A DNA stretch of 64,000 nt from Thermomicrobiales bacterium (GTDB taxonomy: Bacteria; Chloroflexota; Chloroflexia; Thermomicrobiales; UBA6265), in assembly GCA_019637585.1 (NCBI GenBank), contig JAHBVL010000001.1:62001-126000 (forward strand), in the 5' to 3' direction. A program made the translations under genes and the position numbers. This document shows positions 17,840 to 26,740 of this stretch, piece by piece. The notes beneath the pieces were generated by a model. That model was not told the DNA's origin. It did not search any database and was given only the letters and a program-made list of their open reading frames with translations. Position 1 is the stretch's first letter, and every line of letters begins with the position of its first letter.

Positions 17840-19843
17840 ATGCTGAACGGACGAAGAATCGGCAACCGGGCCAAAGAGGGGGGGACGGCCTCGCGCCTCA
17901 CACTCCTGCTGGCACTAACGCTCATGCTCGCTGGACTGGCGCCGTTTGTCAGCCCAGCCCCGGCGGCCGCGCAGAACATCAACATCTCGCTGAGCAAAAC
18001 TGTCTGTGCGCCAGGATTCGATGACAGCGGACTGAACCTGGCCGGATTGCAGGGAAGTGGCCAATGCGACACGCCCGGAGCCGGCATTCCGTTTTCGCTG
18101 GTTCCGGACAATGGCAGCCCCGTCTCCGCGAATGCTGATGCCAGCGGTATCGTCATCTTCTCAGGAGTCACCGCGGGCACGGGCTTCATCGCCGAAACAG
18201 CCGCGGAGATGAGCTATTCCCGCGTTTTCTGCTCGGTCTATCCCACCGGCGGATCGCTCCCCGGTCTCGACACCTATACCGAGGTCAACGCCACATCCAA
18301 TGTCATCGGCTATTCGCTCAATGACAACGAGAGCGTTGATTGTTTCTGGTTCAACATCCCCGAGGCCGGCGGCGACGATCTCTCGATCGTCAATGTCTTC
18401 AAGTACGCCTGCCCTGAGGGCGTCGACTTGACCGGCAATCTCATCGGCGTGTGCACCACCGCCATGCCAGGCGTCCAGTTCTACCTCTACCCAAGTGACA
18501 ACACAGAAATCCCGGGCGTCACCGACGAGAGCGGATTCACGATGTTCGAGAACGTTCCAGGCGGCGTGCTCAATCTGCTGGAAGTGCCGCCGGATGGCTA
18601 TCAGCCAGCGGCGGTCTTCTGCGCTTCAGCCCCTGGAGGCAGTGGTCAAACCCCCGATCCTGAACCGATCGAGCTCATCGACGGCGCCATGATCGAATAC
18701 GCCCTCGATCCTGGCTACTATCTCTCCTGCTTCTGGTACAACACCCCAGAAACAGAGCAGGCCGCCGTGCGACTCACGAAGTACGCATGCCCGGAAGACT
18801 ATGACTGGGCCAACGCCAGTCTCGAGCAGATCTATGCCGCCTGCGAAACTCCGCAGACCGGCGTCCACTTCTTCCTCGGCGGTCCGGCTACCGAGATCGA
18901 GCAGGTCACCAACGAACAAGGGCAGGCAACCTGGAACATCGATCCCGGTGACTATCACCTGCGGGAGACGCTGCCCACTGGCTACATCGCCACGCGCGTC
19001 TTCTGCAGCGTGAACATCGAAGGCGGCGGCACGATCAATGAAATGCAGCTTTCCCAATCGTCCTTCCCGATTTCCCTGGGATCGGGCGATGTGATGGATT
19101 GCGCTGTCTTCAATCTGGCCGGCGTCGTCGACGCGGGTCCGGCATCGTTGACGATCAACAAGTACACCTGCCCGGCAGGCTTCGATGTCCTGGCCGAGGG
19201 CGCGGATCCAGCGGAGTGCTCGCTGGGCACCGACGATATCAACTTCCTGCTCGAAGGCGACGCGGGCCAGCTCAGCGCCTCCACCGGCACCGGCGGAGCC
19301 CCGGCGACCGTCACGTTCTCCGATCTGGAATCGGGCGTCTATCTCCTTACTGAGGAAACCCCTGAACCCATCGACATGGCCTTCATCCTGACCTGCACCA
19401 GCGACGTTCGGACCTTCAACTATCCGTTCGCGCCCTTCGCGGTGATCGAGCAAGGCGGTCGTATCGTGGTCCAACTCCTGCCAGGTGAGGATATGAGCTG
19501 CTCCTGGTACAACGTGCTCGAAGACCAGCCAGGTACGGTCACCATCACCAAGTACTGGTGCGACGGCCAGGCCGGTAGCCTCACCAACTGCGCGCCATTC
19601 GCCGGACTGATCAATTTCGTTCTCACTCCCACCGATGGCGGCGACCCCATCACCCTGCAAACCAGCGGCAGTGAAGGCACTGGCGTTGTCGAAGCCACCG
19701 GCACCTTCGAAGTCGAAGAGCAGAACTTCACCTGGTGCGCGGCCGAATCCGACTTCGTCGACGCCAATGGCAACCTCCTCGTCGAACCCGGTGCGGATGT
19801 CACCGTCGAGGTCTACAACTGCGGTCCCCGGCCGCTGCAATAG
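17840..19843 (+). CDS. Secreted protein A: five cysteine-bearing CnaB/SpaA-like modules
   Basis: 667 residues. A signal peptide (LTLLLALTLMLAGLAPF... to about 45) is followed by five modules (about 50-172, 182-302, 311-425, 437-558, 568-662) and no LPXTG motif, membrane anchor or repeat linker. Each module starts with a strand containing Lys three residues before Cys (FKYACP, LTKYACP, INKYTCP), has a second Cys ~20-25 residues later, a Glu in a strand before a turn (LLEVPPDGY, LRETLPTGY), a third Cys (VFC) and ends C-x-W-[FY]-N or a close variant. The Lys, Glu and Asn sit where CnaB domains form Lys-Asn isopeptide bonds. The cysteines predict two disulfides per module. GGAG precedes the ATG. 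Confidence 0.8.
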   Translation: MLNGRRIGNRAKEGGTASRLTLLLALTLMLAGLAPFVSPAPAAAQNINISLSKTVCAPGFDDSGLNLAGLQGSGQCDTPGAGIPFSLVPDNGSPVSANADASGIVIFSGVTAGTGFIAETAAEMSYSRVFCSVYPTGGSLPGLDTYTEVNATSNVIGYSLNDNESVDCFWFNIPEAGGDDLSIVNVFKYACPEGVDLTGNLIGVCTTAMPGVQFYLYPSDNTEIPGVTDESGFTMFENVPGGVLNLLEVPPDGYQPAAVFCASAPGGSGQTPDPEPIELIDGAMIEYALDPGYYLSCFWYNTPETEQAAVRLTKYACPEDYDWANASLEQIYAACETPQTGVHFFLGGPATEIEQVTNEQGQATWNIDPGDYHLRETLPTGYIATRVFCSVNIEGGGTINEMQLSQSSFPISLGSGDVMDCAVFNLAGVVDAGPASLTINKYTCPAGFDVLAEGADPAECSLGTDDINFLLEGDAGQLSASTGTGGAPATVTFSDLESGVYLLTEETPEPIDMAFILTCTSDVRTFNYPFAPFAVIEQGGRIVVQLLPGEDMSCSWYNVLEDQPGTVTITKYWCDGQAGSLTNCAPFAGLINFVLTPTDGGDPITLQTSGSEGTGVVEATGTFEVEEQNFTWCAAESDFVDANGNLLVEPGADVTVEVYNCGPRPLQ

Positions 19844-19857
19844 GCAGAACACGCCAC

Positions 19858-19881
19858 GGGCCGGTCCTCACGGACCGGCCC
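19858..19881 (+). terminator. Hairpin after secreted protein A gene
   Basis: A perfect 10-bp stem (GGGCCGGTCC with GGACCGGCCC) closed by a 4-nt loop, 15 nt after the stop. There is no T-run, so termination is inferred. Confidence 0.6.
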
Positions 19882-19889
19882 CAGGGAAT

Positions 19890-20031
19890 CCCTCACCCCC
19901 GACCCCTCTCCCGACCGCGGGAGAGGGGAGAAGGCATCTTTCCTTCCCGCCGTCTTGCTCGCCGTCTTCCCGTCTTGCCGTCTTCGTCCTCACCCCCGAC
20001 CCCTCTCCCGACCACGGGAGACGGGAGCACG
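19890..20031. repeat. Two copies of a CCCTCTCCCG palindromic repeat flanking a period-8 array
   Basis: Copies at 19890-19930 and 19987-20031 share CTCACCCCCGACCCCTCTCC followed by CGACC(G/A)CGGGAGA and can fold into hairpins. A third, inverted copy is at 32823-32861. Between them 19949-19987 is a degenerate period-8 array of CCGTCTTG/C. Confidence 0.75.
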
Positions 20032-20033
20032 TG

Positions 20034-20098
20034 CTATTTCCTATCTCCCATCTCCCATTTGCCTTTTGCCCTTTGCCCTTTGCCCTTTGCCCTCCGCC
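20034..20098. repeat. Heptad tandem array, unit CCCTTTG/CCCATTT
   Basis: About nine 7-bp units drifting from CTATCTC and CCCATCT through CCCATTT to CCCTTTG. It has the same core unit as the array at 11000. Confidence 0.9.
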
Positions 20099-20199
20099 AA
20101 ATCCGTACCCTTCCCAATTCCCCTCCCACCACCTGACCCTGTACGATAGAAAGACCCTCCCATACGGTGCTCGATTGGTGGACGTGGAAGGATCGACGA

Positions 20200-22578
20200 A
20201 TGAAACGCCTGCAAAACCCTCTCAAACGGACGTCACGGCTCCTGGCCATCGCGGTGATCGCCGTTCTGGCGCTGGGACTCCTGCCGGTCGCTCCGGCCCA
20301 ACCGGTGCTCGCCGCTTCCGGTGAGATCAGTGTCTCGTTCTTCTTCTGCCCGGACGGCTACAACGCTGACGGCGAGGACTTCGGAGACATCGCGGCTGCC
20401 TGCACCACGGCGGGAGCAGGTGTCGAGTTCTCGATGCAACCCACTGGCGCCGCCGCCCAGAACTCGGCGACCGGCGTGGCTGGCGTCGTCTCCTGGCCAT
20501 CGAGTGATCCAGGCGACGGGGTTGTTTCGTGGGTCAATCCCGGCGCCTATGCGTCGTCGGTCTGGTGCTCGGTGCAGGAATCGGGCGAACTGGGACTCAT
20601 CCAACCCAAAACAGTCGATCTCCCGGCCTCGATCGCCTACGACATTCCCGACGACCAGCAAATGAGCTGCTCCTGGTTCGCTTATCAGGCAACGGCAACC
20701 CTGATCGGCAGCGAAATCCGCTTGCAGAAGTGGGTTTGCCCGGATGGCTATGACGCCAGCCTCACCCCCTCGATCGACCTGCTCTGGACCGACTGCACCA
20801 CACCTGGCGCCGGTTTTCCCTTTACTCGCGTGCCGGTCGGTGACGATCCTGTGGAGATGTCAGCCGACGCTGGCGGCGCTATCACCTGGCCGGAATTTCC
20901 TTCGGGAACGGGTTTCGTCGCCGAGATGGCTGCCGAAATGCCGTATTCACGCGTCTTCTGCACCGACTACACCATCGGCGAAATCGGTCTCGCGGTCTAC
21001 AACGAAGTCGACGCCACAGGCAATCAGATCGATTACGACCTCGCCCCCACCGAGGGCATCGACTGCGAGTGGTTCAACTACGCGCCACCTGGCGAAACAA
21101 GCGATCTCATTCTCTACAAGCGAGCCTGCCCGGAGGGCGACTGGAGCACCGCCACACTCGCCGAGCTCTCCCTTGACTGTGTCGACGTGCAACCGGATGT
21201 CACCTTCACCGTCATTGGTCCCTCCTCCAGCGTCGAGGGGGTCACCGATCCGACGGGAGCAGTCGGCTGGTCGCTGCCCAGCGACGCCACCTACACCGTG
21301 GTCGAATCAGCGCCGGATGGCTACGGAGCTTCCCGCGTTTTCTGCTCCTACTACGATCAACTGGTGGGTCCCGGTGAATTTGAAGCGGTCGACGCACCCG
21401 GCAACGAGATCACCCAGCACCTCGAAGCGGGATGGTCGATGGAGTGCTACTGGTTCAACCTGCCGGTCGAGCTCGGCACCATCGTTGTGGACAAGTATGC
21501 CTGCCCCGTAGGGTACGGGATTGGCACCGGCTACGATCAGCTCGCGGCGAACTGCACATCGCCGGTGACTGGCGTGACCTTCACACTGACCCCTGCTGGT
21601 CTCCCCCCGATCGACGGCCAGACCGACAACAGTGGACGCGTTGTTTTCGAGAACGTCCCCCTCGGTGAGGGATCGCTCGACGAGCAGGTACCCAGCCAGT
21701 TCAACTATGTCGAGGTCTTTTGCGCCATCAGCGACGATGTGGCCGCTGGTCCCTACCAGGCGCAGAACATCACCGCCCAGAATGTCATGGGTTACCTGAT
21801 GGAGCCTTCGCAGGTCTGGAGTTGCTCGTGGTTCAACCTCACACTCGAAGCCGGTCCGGCGTCGTTGACGATCAACAAATACACCTGCCAACCCCTGCAC
21901 GACCCGGTCGAGCCATTGCAGACCCTGGCCAACGAATGCGCCGAACCCAATGACGATGTGACATTCACCCTGGAAGCGGTCGATCTCCCCGAGGGAGCAT
22001 CTGCTGGCATGGGCGCATCGACAGGCCCCCAACCAGGACCGGCCAGCGTCGAATTCGCCGATCTCGAAGCAGGGCGCTACGTTCTCACCGAGGAGATTCC
22101 GGACTCCATTCGGCTCGCCTACATCAGCGAATGCCGCAGCGATCAACGCGCCTTCGCTTCGCCACTCTATCCATTCGCCTTCGTCGCACCCGATGGCCGC
22201 TTCCAGATCGAGCTCCTACCCGGCGAGAACGTCGAGTGCGATTGGTACAACATCCTGGACGAATCACCGGGAACCATCACCATCACCAAGTTCTGGTGCC
22301 AGGGTGACGTGATCAACGAGGCGAGTTGCCCCATCTACGATGGCGGCGCCGTGTTCACCCTCATCCCGGCCGAAGGAGGCACACCGATTCCCGCCGTCAC
22401 CGGCGCCGATGGCACGGTGACCGTCGAAGCCACCGGCACATTCGAGGTTCTGGAAGAAGACTTCGAGTGGTGCTCGGCACAATCAGACGCGGCGAACGCC
22501 GATGGTCTGATCGAAGTCGGGCCCGGAGATGAGGTTTCCGTGGAGATCTACAACTGCGGTCTGCAACCGGTTCAGTAG
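20200..22578 (+). CDS. Secreted protein B: six cysteine-bearing CnaB/SpaA-like modules
   Basis: 792 residues from ATG 20200 (AAGGA 7 nt upstream), with signal peptide RLLAIAVIAVLALGLLPVA. Six modules run about 40-162, 170-292, 300-420, 428-547, 556-686 and 693-788. Modules 2-6 carry the K-x-x-C start (LQKWVCP, VDKYACP, TITKFWC), the central Glu and the terminal Asn (CEWFN, CYWFN, CSWFN, CDWYN, then IYNC in module 6). Module 1 lacks all three (SFFFCP, no Glu, CSWFA) but keeps the cysteines. The last two modules match the last two of protein A closely, and the genes are tandem duplicates. There is no anchor, so the protein should be released or held by partners. Confidence 0.8.
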   Translation: MKRLQNPLKRTSRLLAIAVIAVLALGLLPVAPAQPVLAASGEISVSFFFCPDGYNADGEDFGDIAAACTTAGAGVEFSMQPTGAAAQNSATGVAGVVSWPSSDPGDGVVSWVNPGAYASSVWCSVQESGELGLIQPKTVDLPASIAYDIPDDQQMSCSWFAYQATATLIGSEIRLQKWVCPDGYDASLTPSIDLLWTDCTTPGAGFPFTRVPVGDDPVEMSADAGGAITWPEFPSGTGFVAEMAAEMPYSRVFCTDYTIGEIGLAVYNEVDATGNQIDYDLAPTEGIDCEWFNYAPPGETSDLILYKRACPEGDWSTATLAELSLDCVDVQPDVTFTVIGPSSSVEGVTDPTGAVGWSLPSDATYTVVESAPDGYGASRVFCSYYDQLVGPGEFEAVDAPGNEITQHLEAGWSMECYWFNLPVELGTIVVDKYACPVGYGIGTGYDQLAANCTSPVTGVTFTLTPAGLPPIDGQTDNSGRVVFENVPLGEGSLDEQVPSQFNYVEVFCAISDDVAAGPYQAQNITAQNVMGYLMEPSQVWSCSWFNLTLEAGPASLTINKYTCQPLHDPVEPLQTLANECAEPNDDVTFTLEAVDLPEGASAGMGASTGPQPGPASVEFADLEAGRYVLTEEIPDSIRLAYISECRSDQRAFASPLYPFAFVAPDGRFQIELLPGENVECDWYNILDESPGTITITKFWCQGDVINEASCPIYDGGAVFTLIPAEGGTPIPAVTGADGTVTVEATGTFEVLEEDFEWCSAQSDAANADGLIEVGPGDEVSVEIYNCGLQPVQ

Positions 22579-23565
22579 TCAGGAGATCGCGCGCGACTGG
22601 GCGGCAGGCGACTGCCGTCCAGTTCGCTGGTCGCCAAAGAGTACCTGCCGGAACGCCTCCACCGTACGCTCCAGCCCCTCCTCCAGCGGAATTTCCGGCT
22701 GCCAATCGAGCAAGTCACGCGCCAGCGTGATATCAGGACGCCGCCGCACGGGATCATCGGGAGGCAGCGGCAGAAAATGCACCTCCGATGTCGATTCGGC
22801 GATCCGGAGCACCTTTTCCGCCAGTTCCAGCACGGTGAACTCGTTGGGATTGCCGATGTTCACCGGCAGGTGATGGTCGGAGTTCATCAACCGGAAAATA
22901 CCCTCGATCAGATCGTCGATGTACTGGAAACTCCGCGTCTGCGAACCATCCCCATAGATCGTCAAGGCTTCACCGCGCAACGCCTGCACCACGAAATTGC
23001 TCACGACCCGGCCATCGCCAGGATCCATCCGCGGTCCATAGGTATTGAAGATGCGCACGATTCGCGTTTCGACTCCATGGGCGTCGTGATACGCCATCAT
23101 CAGGGCCTCTGCGTATCGTTTCGACTCGTCGTACATCGAGCGAGGACCGGTCGAGCTGACATGCCCCCGGTAATCCTCTCGCTGAGGATGATCGAGCGGA
23201 TCGCCATACACCTCCGATGTGCTGGAGAACAGCAGTCGAGCGCCATCCCGCACTGCGATATCGAGCAACTGGCGCGTCGTTTCGGCATTGACCCGCAACG
23301 TTGCAATGGCATGCCGTTGGTAGGCGGGTGGACTGGCCGGGCTGGCCATATGGAAGATGCGGTCGACCTTCGGCAGCTCCGGCAACCCCTGCAGGAGATC
23401 GTGCTGAATCAGCGAAAAGCGAGGATTGCCCAGAAAGTCTGCGACATTCGCCCGGGAGCCGGTCACCATATTGTCGACGGCGATCACCGTCTCACCCGCA
23501 TCGAGCAATCGCTCGCAAAGGTGCGACCCCACAAACCCCGCCCCACCCGTCACCAGCGTGGTCAC
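22579..23565 (-). CDS. UDP-glucuronate decarboxylase-like (UDP-xylose synthase family) SDR epimerase
   Basis: About 328 residues of the extended SDR family. LVTGGAGFVGSHLCERLL is the NAD loop. IFHMASPASPPAYQ, FSSTSEVYGDP and the Y-x-x-x-K of MYDESKRYAEAL are hallmarks of UXS enzymes, and NTYGPRMDPGDGRVVSNF and SQTRSFQYIDDLI confirm the nucleotide-sugar site. The reaction is NAD-dependent oxidation and decarboxylation of UDP-glucuronate to UDP-xylose. The stop abuts that of protein B with no space. GTG 23565 has GAGGGG 9 nt upstream; a TTG at 23604 is the alternative start. Some related dTDP/UDP-sugar epimerases share these motifs. Confidence 0.82.
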   Translation of the reverse strand: MTTLVTGGAGFVGSHLCERLLDAGETVIAVDNMVTGSRANVADFLGNPRFSLIQHDLLQGLPELPKVDRIFHMASPASPPAYQRHAIATLRVNAETTRQLLDIAVRDGARLLFSSTSEVYGDPLDHPQREDYRGHVSSTGPRSMYDESKRYAEALMMAYHDAHGVETRIVRIFNTYGPRMDPGDGRVVSNFVVQALRGEALTIYGDGSQTRSFQYIDDLIEGIFRLMNSDHHLPVNIGNPNEFTVLELAEKVLRIAESTSEVHFLPLPPDDPVRRRPDITLARDLLDWQPEIPLEEGLERTVEAFRQVLFGDQRTGRQSPAAQSRAIS

Positions 23566-23658
23566 TCTGCCAAACCCCTCATACCGCCAATCGATCCAAC
23601 TCAAAGGTTGCTAAGCGTAATACACCCAAGACGAACCCGGAATGGACGCAATGACACT

Positions 23659-23763
23659 GTCATCCCGAGCGGAGCCGAGGGATCTCCTGCCGCAGCAGTC
23701 TCCAGGGAAACGACAGTCGTGATAGAAGACAACGGTGAGATTCTTCACTTCGTTCAGAATGAA
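23659..23763. repeat. Palindromic GTCATCCCGAG-type repeat (divergent copy)
   Basis: Begins GTCATCCCGAGCGGAGCCGA and ends GAGATTCTTCACTTCGTTCA plus GAATGAAG, giving imperfect terminal inverted repeats. It is the same general class as the 103-bp elements at 29499-30292 but with a different interior. Confidence 0.7.
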
Positions 23764-23779
23764 GTCGCTGGATCGGCGC

Positions 23780-23828
23780 TCCCTCTCCTCCGCCTCTCCG
23801 CCTCTCCGCCTCTCCGCCTCTCCGCCTC
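23780..23828. repeat. Octamer tandem array, unit CCTCTCCG
   Basis: Five near-perfect 8-bp units just after the stop of msrAB. It differs from most arrays here in having period 8, not 7. Confidence 0.9.
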
Positions 23829-23835
23829 GAAAAGA

Positions 23836-24906
23836 CTACCGGCGCTCGAGGTCCAGAGCGCAGCTATTCATGCACCACCGCTGACCACCGGATTCGACCG
23901 GCCCGTCATTGAAGACATGCCCCAGATGCGAATGGCATCGTGCGCACCGCACTTCGGTCCGTACCATGCCGTGTGACCGATCCTCGATGATCTCCACGGC
24001 TCCCGGCAACGCCTCGGTGAAACTCGGCCATCCCGAACCGGAGTGGAATTTCGTTTCACTGTCGAACAGCTGATTTCCACACGCGGCGCACCGATAGAGA
24101 CCATCATCCTCGGTATCGACATACTTCCCGGTAAAGGCCCGTTCGGTGCCGGCTTGTCGCAGGACGTGATACTGCTCCGGCGTGAGTTTCTCCCGCCACT
24201 CCTTGTCGCTCACCGGTGCCTCAGACATGCCCTTCTCCGCATTCGCTTGCTTCGCCCATGGCACGGGGCAGGAAACACCCGTCCCTTCCAAACCACAGTA
24301 TCCGTTGGGATGCTTGTCCAGATACTGCTGGTGATATCCCTCCGCATAATAGAAGGGACCAGCGGGTTCGATCGTCGTCGTGATGTCGCCGAATCCCGCA
24401 TGGTGGAGTTTCTGGTCGTAGCTCTGCAGCATCTCGGTCGCGACCTCCCGCTGCTCGGCGGTCGTCGTCCAGATGCCAGATCGGTACTGCGTGCCGACAT
24501 CGTTGCCCTGTCGCATCCCCTGCGTCGGATCGTGTTCCTCGAAAAAGCTCGTGGCGATTGTCTCGAAGCTTGTTTTCTCCGGATCGTAGGCAACCAGGAC
24601 GACTTCGGCATGTCCCGTTTGCCCGGAACAGACTTCTTCATAGGTCGGGTTGGGCGTATAGCCGCCCATGTAGCCGGACGCGGTCGTGTAGACGCCCGGC
24701 AGCTTCCAGAACAACCGCTCCGCCCCCCAGAAACACCCCATCCCGAAATAGGCCACCTCCATCCCCGCAGGGAATGGCGGAACGAGCGGTGTGCCCAGCA
24801 CATCGTGCGTATCAGGCGTGGAAAAAGCGGGTTCCGGGCGGCCGGGAAGCGCCTCTTCCGGGGCAATCATCGTGGCCTTTTTGCGGCCGAAAATCGAAGA
24901 GAGCAT
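23836..24906 (-). CDS. msrAB: Bifunctional peptide-methionine sulfoxide reductase MsrA/MsrB
   Basis: 356 residues. The MsrA domain (about 48-205) has the catalytic [13 protein letters not shown] motif, [18 protein letters not shown] and the EGYHQQYL end. The MsrB domain (about 228-353) has zinc CxxC pairs in [11 protein letters not shown] and [14 protein letters not shown] and the catalytic Cys in [10 protein letters not shown] (usual form RYCIN). Together they reduce both S- and R-methionine sulfoxide. There is no signal peptide and the N-terminal ~45 residues are variable, so it is probably cytosolic. The start was taken at 24906; an in-frame ATG lies 12 codons further in. Confidence 0.93.
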   Translation of the reverse strand: MLSSIFGRKKATMIAPEEALPGRPEPAFSTPDTHDVLGTPLVPPFPAGMEVAYFGMGCFWGAERLFWKLPGVYTTASGYMGGYTPNPTYEEVCSGQTGHAEVVLVAYDPEKTSFETIATSFFEEHDPTQGMRQGNDVGTQYRSGIWTTTAEQREVATEMLQSYDQKLHHAGFGDITTTIEPAGPFYYAEGYHQQYLDKHPNGYCGLEGTGVSCPVPWAKQANAEKGMSEAPVSDKEWREKLTPEQYHVLRQAGTERAFTGKYVDTEDDGLYRCAACGNQLFDSETKFHSGSGWPSFTEALPGAVEIIEDRSHGMVRTEVRCARCHSHLGHVFNDGPVESGGQRWCMNSCALDLERR

Positions 24907-25292
24907 GCTGTTCGTGACCTTTCACGACGTTCGTTCGCGCCGGTCGGCTGACGCCGGTGACGGGGTATATCGCCAGAGAACTCGAGCAATGAGCGATCCG
25001 GCGCGCGCGAACCAGTTGTGCCTGCGGGAAGGTGAGATACGCCCCATCCGGCTGGGAAAGGGCTCCATCCAGGTGTACGGCATCGACGCGACACTGGTTC
25101 ACCGTCGTTGCCCTTCCTCCCGCACTGATAGTATGCACGGTGCGAATCTGACGCGCGATGCCCCCGTGACTGCATGTCAGGGGGGCGCACTGTCGTGGTT
25201 TCGCCGGACTCCAGGTCGCTGGACACCGGCTGACGCGTTCCAGGCGCCCGCCAACCGGCGCCTGAAACAGAGGCTATGGCCAGGAGAAGGGC
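24907..25292. other. Divergent intergenic region between msrAB and kynureninase
   Basis: 386 bp without a convincing gene. It must hold the promoters of both divergent genes. The only structure I see is the hairpin at 25160-25186; no heptad array is present. Confidence 0.5.
25160..25186 (+). promoter_or_regulatory. GC-rich hairpin in the kynureninase leader
   Basis: GCCCCC pairs with GGGGGC, and inside it TGAC pairs with GTCA around a 5-nt loop, about 105 nt upstream of the ATG. There is no T-run. A regulatory role is inferred from position only. Confidence 0.3.
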
Positions 25293-26573
25293 ATGATCTC
25301 CCAGGACGACGCACTTCGACGTGATGCAGACGATCCCCTCGCTCACATCCGGCAGCGCTTCTACCCATTGTCCGGCGACCAGATCTACATGGATGGCAAT
25401 TCTCTGGGATTGCTGTCCGTCGATGCGGAGCGTTCGATTCTTGCGGCTGTCGATCAGTGGAAAAGACTGGGCATCGACGGCTGGCTGACCGCCGAGCCCG
25501 ACTGGTTCACATTGGGAGAGCAGCTCGGGGCCATGATGGCGCCATTGGTCGGCGCCACCCCGGATGAGGTCGTGGTCACCGGGTCGACCACCGTCAATCT
25601 GCACTCGCTCGTCAGCACCTTTTACCAACCCGAGGGTGCGCGACGAAGGATCGTGGCCACGGCGCACGATTTCCCCTCGGATGTCTACGCCCTGCAAAGT
25701 CAGATCGAGCTGCGAGGTGGCGATCCCGACCGCGATCTCGTTCTCGTGCCTTCCCGGGATGGCCGCACGATCGCCGAGACGGACATCATCGCAGCGCTCG
25801 ATGACTCGGTTGCGCTGGCGCTCCTGCCCTCGGTCCTCTACCGATCGGGCCAGCTTCTCGACATCGCCTCGCTGGCCGCGGCCGGACGCGAACGAGGCAT
25901 AGCTGTGGGATTCGACTGCGCGCATTCGGTCGGCGCGATTCCGCATCACTTCAATGCCTGGGAGGTCGATTTCGCCTTCTGGTGTTCCTACAAGTATCTG
26001 AATGCCGGTCCCGGTGGGCCTGGCGCGCTCTACGTCAACCGGCGACTCCACCAGACAAAGCCTGGATTGACCGGCTGGTGGGGGTATCTCAAGCAGAAGC
26101 AGTTCGACATGGTGCACGAATGGGAAGGAGCCCCGTCGGCCGGCGCCTGGCAGATCAGCACCGTTCCGGTGATCGCGGCCGCCGGCCTTCTCGGTTCACT
26201 CACCATCTTCGAAGAAGCCGGCATCGAGCCCATTCGGCAGAAATCCCTGCAGCTCACCGCCTACCTCATCGAACTCCTCGACGCACTCAATCTTACGAAA
26301 TCTCCGTATTCTTTTCGAATCGGCACACCGCTCGATCCCGCCGCCCGGGGCGGGCATGTGGCGGTGGAGCATACCGACGCAGCCCGCATCGTCCGGGCAC
26401 TGAAAGCCCGCGGCATCGTCCCCGACTTCCGTGCTCCGGATGTCATCCGCCTCGCCCCCGTGGCCCTCTACACCCGCTTCATCGACGTCTGGCAAACCGC
26501 CCAGACCCTACGCGACATCATCGACGCAGGCGAGCACCTGCAGGGCGAGCAAGGCCGGTCGCTGGTGGCATGA
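25293..26573 (+). CDS. kynU: Kynureninase
   Basis: 426 residues of the PLP fold-type I family. IYMDGNSLGLL is the N-terminal substrate motif, TAHDFPSDVYALQSQ contains the phosphate-region FPSD, VGFDCAHSVGAIPH has the PLP-contacting Asp, and FWCSYKYLNAGPGGPG carries the Schiff-base Lys. It hydrolyses kynurenine to anthranilate and alanine. AGGAGAAGG precedes the ATG. No tryptophan dioxygenase or kynurenine formamidase gene is nearby, so the rest of the pathway is elsewhere or the substrate is imported. Confidence 0.93.
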   Translation: MISQDDALRRDADDPLAHIRQRFYPLSGDQIYMDGNSLGLLSVDAERSILAAVDQWKRLGIDGWLTAEPDWFTLGEQLGAMMAPLVGATPDEVVVTGSTTVNLHSLVSTFYQPEGARRRIVATAHDFPSDVYALQSQIELRGGDPDRDLVLVPSRDGRTIAETDIIAALDDSVALALLPSVLYRSGQLLDIASLAAAGRERGIAVGFDCAHSVGAIPHHFNAWEVDFAFWCSYKYLNAGPGGPGALYVNRRLHQTKPGLTGWWGYLKQKQFDMVHEWEGAPSAGAWQISTVPVIAAAGLLGSLTIFEEAGIEPIRQKSLQLTAYLIELLDALNLTKSPYSFRIGTPLDPAARGGHVAVEHTDAARIVRALKARGIVPDFRAPDVIRLAPVALYTRFIDVWQTAQTLRDIIDAGEHLQGEQGRSLVA

Positions 26574-26608
26574 CGGGACAGGGCGGCCCCTCAAACCGCC
26601 CTCCGTTT

Positions 26609-26697
26609 CTATCTCCCATTTTCCTATTTCCCATTTCCTACTCCCGGCTCCCGTCACGTCACTGCCCGCTGCCGACAGCCGGCTGCCCGCTCTCATG
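26609..26697. repeat. Heptad tandem array, drifting unit (CCCATTT to CCCGCTG)
   Basis: About twelve consecutive 7-bp units (CTATCTC, CCATTTT, CCTATTT, CCCATTT, CCTACTC, CCGGCTC, then CCCGCTG, CCGACAG, CCGGCTG, CCCGCTC). The phase is held although the sequence changes almost completely. It lies between kynU and the CocE-type gene. Confidence 0.85.
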
Positions 26698-26740
26698 CGA
26701 AGATGGCGCATCATTCGCCGCACGTTTGAGGAGAACCTGA

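Larger units (their letters stand above)
19844..20199. other. Intergenic region between the two secreted paralogues, filled with repeats
   Basis: No gene seen. In order it holds a strong hairpin (19858-19881), two related palindromes (19890-19930 and 19987-20031), a period-8 array (19949-19987) and a period-7 array (20034-20098). The last ~100 nt is the leader of protein B with AAGGA before its ATG. Confidence 0.8.
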
